Positions 9,503 to 16,573 are shown, counted from the first letter of the stretch. The stretch: 25,343 nt of DNA from Chara braunii (GCA_003427395.1 BFEA01000267.1:625210-650552), one strand, 5' to 3'. The notes: a model not told the origin generated them from the letters alone. Translations and numbers: made by a program.

Positions 9503-9508
9503 GGTACC

Positions 9509-10900
9509 TCACCAGGGTGTCATCCCTTCATCTTTCGAACAAATTCACCAAAGCACCATCATTTCTCACCTCCACAATGCACCCTGTTTCGAGGGGAGAA
9601 TCTTCTGATGTGACAACCACCCAGTCTTGTTCCTGAAAGCGCTGTCCTCTTCTCAGGATCACCACCCATGCTAAGGGTATGGAGAATATCAGTTGTTCCA
9701 GCTTGTCTGTTAGATTACGAGCGTGCCGCAGGCAGGGCTTTAGTTGTTGGGTAGTTTTCCAATCTTTGGATGTCTCGTCCCATATGTCCCTTATTCGGAG
9801 GATCTCATTTCTAACCCACGTAGCCCATTGGGGGTCCGAGCTGCCAAACACCCTACCTTGACGATCTGTGATGGATTTGTTCCCAAACAAGGGCGGGCAC
9901 ATGACTTCCTCGAACCTATCTAGGGAGGGTTTATCTGGGATCGACAACCTTCTCCAATTTTTTATTTGATTGGCCCAAAATTTGTCTTTTGCTAGGTCTT
10001 GCCTTGCTGCTCCTCTATCACCTTCCTCACGGGAGTGTGCATCGGCTCGAGGGATAGACCAGTATCGGTCCTCAATCCAGGTCAACGGGTTTACTCCCGG
10101 GACAATTCTTGGGGCCAACCTTCGGATCTGTTCCTTGGCCAGATTCCTCCATGGAGGGGTAGTGGCCAAGATCAGTCTTCTAACCCATTGGATTGCTAGC
10201 TAAGGGCTGTAGTTTGCAGCGAGGGGTCCAACAGTCTCATTCCTCCTTTTGTTTTAGGCTGGATCAAAGTGTCCCATGTTACCCAGTTTATGACATGCTG
10301 CTGGTCCGAGTCCCCCCTCCAGAGGAAGGCCGCTAGTTGCTTCTTTAGGGCTTTGGTGCTACTCTTACCAAGGTGTCAGAGGGCTGACTTGTACCAAGTT
10401 GCTGCCAACACCTCGTTATTAATAATCAGTGCCCTCCCAAAGATGGACGTGTTTTTGTTCTTCCATTTTTGCATTTTTTCTAGTGCAGATGTTCTAGTGA
10501 TCCATTCATCATTCTTTTTCGGTGGTCCTTGCGCTGAGAGAGCCACCCCCAACACACGAATTTGTTCCTTTAGGGGTCTCCAATCCACCTTAGGCTGCTC
10601 CGGGGGACGACCCCCATGATAATGGAACCACCAGCCCTGCATCTTACTTCCCCGGTTGACAATCATGTCTGACACCCGGGTGAAGCGTGCCATCTGAGCT
10701 CTGATTTCTGCCATTTGTTATGAGTAGCCTCTATCACTATTGTCAAGTCGTCGGCAAACATCAAGTAGATGGGTATGGCTGCGTCTGGGATTCCGGCCAA
10801 TCGAAGTCTGGAGATTTTTTTGTTTGTTCTCAGATTGGGCCCAAGGCCTCCATTACTATGATGAAGAGAAAGGGAGCTACGAGGTCATCTTCCCAGTCTG
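9509..10900 (-). pseudogene. LINE copy 2, RT-to-connector part of ORF2
   Basis: In minus-strand order: APFLFIIVMEAL (after motif B), MFADDLTIV (motif C, codons near 10755), VNRGSKMQGWWFHYHGGRPPEQPKV, IRVLGVALSAQG, FGRALIINNEVLAATWYKS, then WIEDRYWSIPR, NWRRLSIPDKP, ATWVRNEILRIRDIWDE and QDWVVV...GALVNLFER. It aligns with copies 1 and 4 throughout. The catalytic FADD is kept. There are a frameshift near 10200 and others near 10715 and 10890. The frame ends by TGA at 9528, and the next expected segment is found at 7274-6105 beyond the nested insertion. Motifs before RT motif B are missing. Confidence 0.82.
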
Positions 10901-10914
10901 GCATATCACACGTT

Positions 10915-11070
10915 TGTGCCATTTCCAGTAGTCATTCACATGGTAGAGTCATACGATTACATGTTTCAAGGTCACGGGTTCGAGCTTGGTTCGGACCTTG
11001 GGGGGGTCCTTGTCCAGCTTACCCCGTTCTCTCTTCGATATACACACATGATGCTGCCTATACATCTCGA
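10915..11070 (+). repeat. tRNA-derived SINE head (A and B boxes)
   Basis: TGGTAGAGTCA (10941-10951) resembles a tRNA A box, and GGTTCGAGCTT (10977-10987) a B box. They are 36 bases apart, normal for an internal RNA polymerase III promoter. The stretch GGTCACGGGTTCGAGC looks like the T-arm of a tRNA, but its 3' stem strand (CTTGG) no longer pairs, and the acceptor stem does not close. It is therefore tRNA-derived rather than a tRNA gene. It adjoins the broken 5' end of LINE copy 2 and runs into the gap, so its body and tail are not visible. Confidence 0.6.
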
Positions 11071-11550
11071 NNNNNNNNNNNNNNNNNNNNNNNNNNNNNN
11101 NNNNNNNNNNNNNNNNNNNNNNNNNNNNNNNNNNNNNNNNNNNNNNNNNNNNNNNNNNNNNNNNNNNNNNNNNNNNNNNNNNNNNNNNNNNNNNNNNNNN
11201 NNNNNNNNNNNNNNNNNNNNNNNNNNNNNNNNNNNNNNNNNNNNNNNNNNNNNNNNNNNNNNNNNNNNNNNNNNNNNNNNNNNNNNNNNNNNNNNNNNNN
11301 NNNNNNNNNNNNNNNNNNNNNNNNNNNNNNNNNNNNNNNNNNNNNNNNNNNNNNNNNNNNNNNNNNNNNNNNNNNNNNNNNNNNNNNNNNNNNNNNNNNN
11401 NNNNNNNNNNNNNNNNNNNNNNNNNNNNNNNNNNNNNNNNNNNNNNNNNNNNNNNNNNNNNNNNNNNNNNNNNNNNNNNNNNNNNNNNNNNNNNNNNNNN
11501 NNNNNNNNNNNNNNNNNNNNNNNNNNNNNNNNNNNNNNNNNNNNNNNNNN
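11071..11550. other. assembly gap of 480 N
   Basis: The bases are all N. The gap ends exactly at a poly(T), so it probably reflects a collapsed or unread homopolymer or SINE tail. Reading frames across it are meaningless. Confidence 0.99.
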
Positions 11551-11599
11551 TTTTTTTTTTTTTTTTTTTTTTTTTTTTTCCTTTTTTTTTATAGCTTGT

Positions 11600-11623
11600 G
11601 CTGGGAACCGGGCCCGGCGTCCC
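11600..11623 (-). repeat. 3' hairpin module, copy G (first hairpin)
   Basis: On minus the stem is GCCGGG/CCCAGC around CCCGGTT, with one mismatch. It is followed by about 10 bases and then the poly(A). Its place, after an authentic LINE ORF2 end, ties the module to the LINE family itself. Confidence 0.75.
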
Positions 11624-11778
11624 TTCTGTTCATATGAACTGAGTATGAGAATAAAAAGAGATTGGCATTATGTGCCTCTTCACCCTGAACGGGCGCCATA
11701 TATCCTTGGTCACCTAGCACTTGAAATCTACTATAGTTGAACTTGACAGTTTGCATAAGACGGGGAATATTGGCGTTG

Positions 11779-12105
11779 TTATTCCGAGTCCGGCATAAAC
11801 CAAGATCTGGGAACCAAGGCCAGTCCTGCAGGGGGAAAGGGATCCAGAAATTCTGATAGTGGTCTCATTGGAATGATAGGGTCAATATTACTCCAATCAT
11901 TGAAGATTAGCCTGTAATTCCTTGGCGGCTCATCCTGGTCGCTGTCTTGTATTCCTTCCCATTTCACTTGCCCCAACTTTCCTCCTTGTTCCCCTCCAAG
12001 CCAATTTTGATTGAATGTTTGAATGTGGTGCTTAATATCCTTTTTTGTTTTAAAGAATTTGAGTTTCTCTTTCAGGGCTTCCCATTTAGTGGTAACCTAT
12101 CAGCC
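11779..12105 (-). pseudogene. LINE copy 3, conserved ORF2 tail
   Basis: The open frame runs from the truncation at about 12105 to a stop at 11779 without interruption. It reads KWEALKEKLKFF, HHIQTFNQNWLGGEQGGKLGQVKWEG, RLIFNDWSNIDP, RPLSEFLDPFPP and LALVPRSWF. It matches the last 110 residues of ORF2 in copy 4 closely (RPLSEFPDPFPP and LSLVPLSWF). Of the four tails in the window this is the only one without a break inside the visible part. The function of this tail is unknown. Confidence 0.8.
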
Positions 12106-12350
12106 CTGGTGCCTATCACTGCTGTTCGGTCCAAGTTACATGCCCATTGGTAGGGTAATGGTCACACTGAGGTAGGATAGTGGGATAGGGGGTGTGCAAG
12201 GAGTATTGACGTGAGGATGGGATGGGAGGTGGTCTCTTAATCCAGGACACCCACGGCCTACTGCTCCAGGTGATCGATGTGTACTCAGTTCCTGGCCTCT
12301 AGAACACCATGGACTTAAAAAAAAAAACAAAAAAAAAAACGAGGGTGCGG
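12106..12350 (+). other. noncoding stretch ending in a plus-strand poly(A)
   Basis: No gene is seen. The stretch ends in A11-C-A11 (12317-12339), which would be the tail of a plus-strand retroposed sequence upstream of it. No tRNA boxes, hairpin module or protein similarity identify the source. Confidence 0.4.
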
Positions 12351-12894
12351 TGACGGCCGTTGGGGTCCGACCTGGACAAATTCAGCCACAGACAAATTCC
12401 GCCCCGATAGCATCCACTGTTTAGTAGAAAACGTCCTATCGTGAATATGCCCTCACACTAGCACTTCCCTAAATTTATCTGACAGCAGTTACTCCCAGAT
12501 CGGCATGCATCTGACAGCAATTACGTCCAGAGCTCAGTCAAAAACGTCCCAGTGTGAGATTTGCTAACATATTTGTATCCATCAGATCTCATCACTGGGA
12601 TGCATCCATTACGAGGGTGTATTATGTTCAGGGCAAGATGGTAGTATTTTCCTAGATTTTATCTGACAGCCATTGGGGACCGACCTGGACAAATCAGGCC
12701 GCGATCACATGCCGAGTTTAGTAGAAAAAGTCCTATCGTCAGTATGCCCTCACACTGGCACTTTGCTAAATCTATCTGACAGCAATTACTCCCAGACCGG
12801 CATGCAGCTGACAGCAATTACGTTCTGAGCTCAGTCAAAAAAGTCCTAGTGTGAGATGCCCTAACATATTTGTATCCATCTGATTTTATCACGG
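12351..12894. repeat. 313-bp tandem duplication with internal sub-repeats
   Basis: TGACGGCCGTTGGGGTCCGA at 12351 recurs as TGACAGCCATTGGGGACCGA at 12664, and similarity continues to TTTGTATCCATC near 12585 and 12883. Each copy contains GTTTAGTAGAAAA, CCTCACACT, CGGCATGCA and AGCTCAGTCAAAAA in order. A sub-motif TCTGACAGC(A/C)(A/G)TT occurs at about 12478, 12510, 12662, 12775 and 12808. The second copy is about 80 bases shorter at its 3' end in what can be aligned. It looks like satellite DNA. Confidence 0.85.
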
Positions 12895-13569
12895 TGAGCT
12901 GTGGTGACATATCGCCACAGGATGGGGGTGTTCATTCATTAAAGAATATTCTACGGGGCACTTTTGGAAACTACCCGGGGTGTGGTGCCATTGGCAATGG
13001 CAATAGCATAGAGAATGGTTTGCGTGGCAGTAGAACAACCCACATCTGCCATGTGATGACGAGTGATGCCACAAATAGTTCACTAGTGTATTATCAACGC
13101 ATTAAACTACCAGTACCTCGCCCATACATCGGCCTCAGGCGCCTCACTGCGACTTTCGGAGGCTGGAAATGCAATAAAGGCTTTTGAAGTTTGGATGATA
13201 TTTATCAACGGGGGATCGGCCCTGAAAGTTGCGCCCGTAAACAAGCCACATATTTCTCTTTCAAGCGGGGAAAGGTACAGGTGGTTTAACTGAAAAACGA
13301 ACCGTTCCTTAGCACTGGTGATGCCAGTATAAAGAGAGCTTCCCATCAAAATTTGCTGTGTCAATCCTAAGATGGGAGCACACCCAACCCTACGATGGGT
13401 TCGGCATACTCCCAGGGGATATTAGAGCACTTTCGGGACTTGAAGGCTATTGTGCAATAAGCTCATTGATCCATTCACTCCTTCAATTGCAGAGGGTAGG
13501 TTGGACTCCATGGTCGCCGGAGAGAAAAGTCTCTCACGTTTACAGTTACAATGGTTAGCAGGACTGATT
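12895..13569. other. unassigned noncoding DNA
   Basis: The longest open frame (plus, 12870-13187) has no similarity I recognise, begins inside the tandem repeat, and has unremarkable codon composition. Nothing else in this stretch can be named. Confidence 0.5.
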
Positions 13570-13595
13570 CTGTGATGCAGAATCCAAAGAGTGGA

Positions 13596-13725
13596 GATCT
13601 CCTCTTGAGGTGGCTGTTTTCCGCCATCTGACGGTTTGTGATCAGACAACTGGATACAACCACTCCACTATTACTAGGTAGCATGGCTCTGTTTAGTTTT
13701 TGGGGATCCCTTTTCCGATATTTTC
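13596..13725. repeat. direct repeat R1, first copy
   Basis: About 130 bases match 14587-14715 in the same orientation at roughly 80-85% by eye, ending in TTCCGATATTTTC in both. Read on the minus strand both copies encode RAMLP(S/R)N(S/K)GVV..SC(L/V)ITN.QM.EN..LKRRS without a stop, so the repeat may descend from a coding sequence. I do not recognise the protein. Confidence 0.75.
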
Positions 13726-14066
13726 TATGTGGTGGAGGAGGTCGGCTCGTCGGGAGATGATGAAGAGTAGGGGGATTGTAAGGAATAGCAGGTGGGTAGT
13801 TTACTCGGGTTTTATCTTTAGATCGTTCTCAGATTTTTTCAGGTTTCTCTGAAAAATGGGCTGATGTCTGCAGAGTTGTTTAGTCTCGGGGTAACAACCT
13901 TCATGTTGCGAACGACGTGGTGGAGGAGGTCAGCTCGTCGTGAGATGAAGAAGATTGCTGCACGCTGCTGCTCGTTGTGGGACCCTGTGAGCTCATTCTT
14001 CTGCTGCCCTTCGTCTGGCGGACTATGTGGTGGAGGAGGTCGGCTCATCGCCGGAAGAAGAAGGCA
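13726..14066 (+). pseudogene. LINE ORF2 C-terminal remnant, triplicated WWRRSA segment
   Basis: Three copies of a 25-35-base segment begin at 13726, 13915 and 14024, each translating in one frame to (M/T)WWRRSA(R/H)R. The middle copy sits in LFSLGVTTFMLRTTWWRRSARREMKK. That resembles MFSLGRQSILWTIWWRRCCLEIKG in LINE copy 1 (near 1190-1120) and LFVSGRRAIIWALWRRRC in copy 4. The match suggests that this element captured or grew from a piece of LINE ORF2, inserted opposite to the intact copies. The similarity is short, so chance or convergence is possible. Confidence 0.45.
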
Positions 14067-14187
14067 GTGGAGAGAGTTTGCAAGGATACACGACGGCTGT
14101 AGGGTAATGAGTATAGGTGACAAAGAACAACTATGTTTGACATTGGCGGGAAGAAAAGGGAAGTAGATGGATGGATATCATGCGCGC

Positions 14188-14306
14188 TACTAGTGAGGGG
14201 GCTAGCTAGTAGGATGGAAATAGGGCACAGCAGCAGCGGAGATGGTGGCTCTGCTGCAGTAAGATGGGGGGTGTCCTCAAATGTAGGACTTGTAGGTTTT
14301 CCTATT
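14188..14306 (+). repeat. segment shared with the nested element at 7590-7712
   Basis: TAGTGAGGGGGCTAGCTAG and GAGATGGTGGCTCTGCTGCA match the minus strand of 7590-7712. One frame gives LVRGLASRM...HSSSGDGGSAAVR, close to the peptide from the other copy. The two elements are thus related over more than the 3' module. Confidence 0.7.
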
Positions 14307-14464
14307 AGCCCTTCTGAGGTGGTCTCATGAGCAGCGGGTTTAATAGGTTAGCACTATACTCGAGCTTTTTAAAAATTTCTCAAACTGTTCGCGCCGAACT
14401 TCGCGGTATGTCTCAGCGGAAGCCGGGTAATGGCCCCGGTAATCTCTGTTTGTACAATTCATAT

Positions 14465-14518
14465 GGGACGCTGGACCCGGTTCTCAGCACATGTGGCTCC
14501 CCACAAATAGATTGGAGC
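14465..14518 (+). repeat. 3' hairpin module, copy H (both hairpins)
   Basis: GGGACGCTGGACCCGGTT starts the module. The first stem is imperfect (GCTG/CAGC plus a wobble). The second stem is GCTCC/GGAGC around CCCACAAATAGATT. A C15 run and A14 follow, the reverse orientation to the LINE copies. Confidence 0.8.
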
Positions 14519-14546
14519 ATTTGTCTCCCCCCCCCCCCCCCACCCC

Positions 14547-14560
14547 AAAAAAAAAAAAAA
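14547..14560 (+). repeat. poly(A) tail of P1
   Basis: A14 follows a C15-A-C4 stretch (14527-14546). The C run between module and tail is unusual and is not seen in the other tails. Confidence 0.7.
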
Positions 14561-14586
14561 GGTCCAAAAAAATGTTGTGGTGCAGA

Positions 14587-14715
14587 GATCTTCTTTTTAG
14601 CTGGCAGTTTTCCACCATCTGACCGTTTGTGATCACACAGCTGGGTTCAACCACTCCCTTATTTCTAGGTAGCATGGCTCTATTTATTTTTCCAGGTTCC
14701 TTTTCCGATATTTTC
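14587..14715. repeat. direct repeat R1, second copy
   Basis: It matches 13596-13725. The minus-strand reading frame is open through the repeat and upstream of it (ISEKEPGKINRAMLPRNKGVV), as in the first copy. Confidence 0.75.
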
Positions 14716-14735
14716 AAGTTCCCAAAAATATTGTA

Positions 14736-14886
14736 GTGCACCACACACACACCTTTTCTTAGCCAAAGCTGGGTAATGGCCCTGGTGCACCACACACACA
14801 CACCTTTTCTTAGCCAAAGCTGGGTAATGGCCCTGGTGCACCACACACACACCTTTTCTTAGCCAAAGCCGGGTAATGGCCCCGGT
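14736..14886 (+). repeat. 50-bp tandem repeat, three copies
   Basis: Units begin with GTGCACCACACACACA at 14736, 14785 and 14836 (periods 49 and 51, the difference being one CA). Each continues with CCTTTTCTTAGCCAAAGC and (C/T)GGGTAATGGCCC(C/T)GGT. The copies are nearly identical, so the expansion is recent compared with the other repeats here. Confidence 0.9.
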
Positions 14887-14923
14887 ATCTTAAACTTTCA
14901 AATTTCTATGTAAATTTCTATAT

Positions 14924-14977
14924 GGGACGCTGGGCCCGGTTCCCAGCACGTGCTGCTCCCCACGAATAGTTTGGAGC
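14924..14977 (+). repeat. 3' hairpin module, copy I (both hairpins)
   Basis: The first stem is GCTGGG/CCCAGC, loop CCCGGTT. The second stem is GCTCC/GGAGC around CCCACGAATAGTTT. A short T/C stretch and then the A-rich tail follow. Confidence 0.85.
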
Positions 14978-15009
14978 TTTGTTCCCCCAGAAAAGAAAAG
15001 AAAAAAAAA

Positions 15010-15180
15010 GGCTCGGGCACACACCAACCCCACCGCTACTGGGACCACACCCCTGGGCCCCGGGAACAGTGCCTCTATCAGGGCTGCCTTGAACCCCTCT
15101 GGGGCAGGGGGGGGACCTGCCTACAAGGGCATCCTGTAGCAATTCTGTAGTTTCTGGGGAGATGACACCAAGACATCTGA
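15010..15180. other. unassigned noncoding DNA
   Basis: GC-rich sequence with a G9 run (about 15108-15116). No gene, repeat or hairpin module is recognised. Confidence 0.45.
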
Positions 15181-15189
15181 TGAGCTTTC

Positions 15190-15675
15190 GAATGGACGGC
15201 AGACATTTGCGTGGAGGTGGAATTTACGACTGTATTTACCATGAGTTTTATAATTTAAGAGTAATTTTACTAATTTATTACTTCTCTAATTCGAATGGAA
15301 TATTCACACGGAGGGCTGGCATTGGCCACTTTAAGAGCGTTGGCATCACGGATTGCAGGCATTTAGGTGAAATTTACTTACCCTTCTGTACATCATATAA
15401 TAATGTGTTTTATAATTTCTTACACTTCAGTACTAGTGTACACTATTGTACAATGAACAGAAAATTATGCACTTGAGGGGAGGCATTTGCCAATTTGAAG
15501 AGGGTTGGCATTCTGGACAGCAGACATTTCGGTGGAATATGGTACTGTATTGTGTTTTATAATGTCGTAGTAATTTAGGCTTGGCCCCCACGGGGCAGCA
15601 CACGGTGGAATTTGGTACTGTATTGTGTTTTATAATGTGGTAGTAATTTAGGCTTGGCCCCACAGGGCAGCGCAC
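15190..15675. repeat. degenerate tandem repeat, about four copies
   Basis: GG(A)C(A/G)GCAG(A)CATTT..GGTG(G)AATTT followed by a GT(A/G)TTTTATAAT-like stretch occurs near 15196, 15350, 15515 and 15604. The last two units are an almost exact 73-bp tandem pair (15531-15603 and 15604-15675), both ending GGCTTGGCCCC..CGGGGCAGC(A/G)CAC. The array is satellite-like, with the right end most recently duplicated. Confidence 0.7.
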
Positions 15676-15714
15676 AAAAAACCCACTGCACCCTGCTTTT
15701 TCTGCAGCTCCATC

Positions 15715-15930
15715 GGTTGTGCTTGCCGTAACAGGAAAAGTCTGGGGAACTTTCCACTTTTGGGAAGGTTGTGCTTGCCAAAACAGGAACCGTCTGGGCA
15801 ACTTCCCCAGAGTAGAACACTCTCTCTCTGGATGTGCATTTGCTGAAACAGGAAATGTCTGGGGGATTTTTCACTTTCGGAAAGGTTGTGCTTGCCGAAA
15901 CAGGAAATGTCTGGAGGAATTCCCCAGAAT

Positions 15931-15933
<3 letters not shown>
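15715..15933. repeat. two-step (dimeric) tandem repeat next to the (CT)n
   Basis: Four units start at 15715, 15767, 15830 and 15884 with GG(T)TGTGCTTGCC.AAACAGGAA and GTCTGG. They alternate: units 1 and 3 end in TTTCACTTT-like text with GGAA, and units 2 and 4 end in TTCCCCAGA(G/A)TAGA followed by CT repeats. The basic period is therefore a dimer of about 115-117 bases present twice. Confidence 0.85.
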
Positions 15934-16010
<77 letters not shown>

Positions 16011-16011
16011 N

Positions 16012-16074
<63 letters not shown>

Positions 16075-16099
16075 GTCTGTCTGTCTCTCTCTCTGTCTC

Positions 16100-16134
<35 letters not shown>
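15934..16134. repeat. (CT)n microsatellite
   Basis: About 200 bases of CT with one N at 16011 and GTCT interruptions at about 16071-16108. It begins at the end of the second dimer unit. The true length is uncertain because such runs are hard to assemble. Its translations (SLSL or RERE) are not proteins. Confidence 0.97.
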
Positions 16135-16138
<4 letters not shown>

Positions 16139-16157
16139 CAGGACGTACATTTCCTTG

Positions 16158-16222
16158 CACAATTGAACAGTTGCCCCACCCCTACTCTGCACAAGGAACA
16201 GTTGCCCCACCCACACTCTTCC
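16158..16222. repeat. 33-bp tandem duplication
   Basis: GCACAATTGAACAGTTGCCC (about 16158) recurs as GCACAAGGAACAGTTGCCC (about 16191), each followed by CACCC and an ACTCT end. A partial third GCACAAGGA occurs near 16236. Confidence 0.75.
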
Positions 16223-16325
16223 CCTTGGGCCATTGCACAAGGAGACACAGGCTTTCAGTGGGGGAATGCCGGGCAGCAGGGCGAGTGGAAACCCCCCACC
16301 ATTGTTGTGTGGGTCACAATGGACC

Positions 16326-16352
16326 TTTTTTTTTTCTTTTCTTTTTTTTTTT
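16326..16352 (-). repeat. poly(A) tail of LINE copy 4 (T-rich on plus)
   Basis: A run of T with two C interruptions. It directly follows, in minus sense, module copy J, and marks the 3' end of the near full-length LINE. Confidence 0.85.
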
Positions 16353-16378
16353 CTGCTGGAAAACGGGTCCAGCGTCCC
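16353..16378 (-). repeat. 3' hairpin module, copy J (first hairpin only)
   Basis: On minus the stem is GCTGGA/TCCAGC around CCCGTTT, and the poly(A) starts immediately after CCAGCAG. The LINE thus ends after hairpin 1, whereas the nonautonomous elements carry hairpin 2 as well. Confidence 0.85.
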
Positions 16379-16573
16379 TCATACATATGATGCTGATACA
16401 TTTTCCGGAAAACAAGAAATAGTGGGGAGGGCTGCCTCTTCAGCCAGAAAATGGCCGCCAGATCCTCATGATGATACTAGCAGTGCTACCTCCTCTATGT
16501 CAACCAATATGGTAACTCTGTACATTTTTGAGTTCTACAGACTCCAACAGAACTTCTAGCCATATCTTCCTAC
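16379..16573 (-). other. 3' UTR of LINE copy 4
   Basis: A noncoding stretch between the ORF2 stop and the hairpin module. A GGCCGCC...TGCCTCTTCA-like block at about 16428-16460 is shared with the 3' UTR of LINE copy 3, so at least this part is conserved. Confidence 0.65.

Larger units (their letters stand above)
11551..12105 (-). mobile_element. LINE copy 3, short 5'-truncated 3' end
   Basis: Poly(T) at 11551-11590 (two C inside) is the poly(A) tail on minus. It follows module copy G (11600-11623), a 3' UTR and the last approximately 110 codons of ORF2. The 3' UTR shares a stretch with LINE copy 4 (about 11670-11702 with 16428-16460, TGCCTCTTCA followed by GGCGCC/GGCCGCC-type text). LINE similarity stops near 12105, giving a typical strongly 5'-truncated insertion. 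The target duplication cannot be tested because of the adjoining gap. Confidence 0.8.
13570..14560 (+). mobile_element. plus-strand nonautonomous poly(A)-tailed element (P1)
   Basis: This unit ends in the double-hairpin module (14465-14518), then C15 and A14 (14527-14560). It contains a segment shared with the nested minus-strand element (14188-14306) and a segment shared with the next element (13596-13725). It also carries three copies of a GTGGTGGAGGAGGTCGGCTC motif that resembles part of LINE ORF2. The 5' boundary is approximate. No open frame for RT or endonuclease is present, so any movement depended on another element. Confidence 0.55.
14573..15009 (+). mobile_element. plus-strand nonautonomous poly(A)-tailed element (P2)
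   Basis: It begins about 13 bases after the tail of P1, with repeat R1 (14587-14715). It continues through a 50-bp tandem repeat, the double-hairpin module (14924-14977) and an A-rich tail (14991-15009). Before the module it shares AGCCGGGTAATGGCCCCGGT with P1 (at about 14416 and 14867). P2 could be a shorter sister of P1 or a partial tandem copy of it. Confidence 0.55.

Noticed and set aside
10921-11000. A functional tRNA gene
   Set aside because: Boxes are present, but the T-stem, anticodon stem and acceptor stem do not close.
10720-11740. 300-codon plus-strand open frames
   Set aside because: Most of their length is the N gap, so nothing is encoded.
12351-12894. CRISPR array
   Set aside because: Units are 313 bases, just two, without constant spacers; the context is eukaryotic.
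12870-13187. 105-codon plus-strand frame as a gene
   Set aside because: It starts in a tandem repeat, lacks similarity and supporting signals.
15575-16422. Long open frames with SLSLSL or RERERE in both orientations
   Set aside because: They are translations of the (CT)n microsatellite, open because the repeat has no stop codon.
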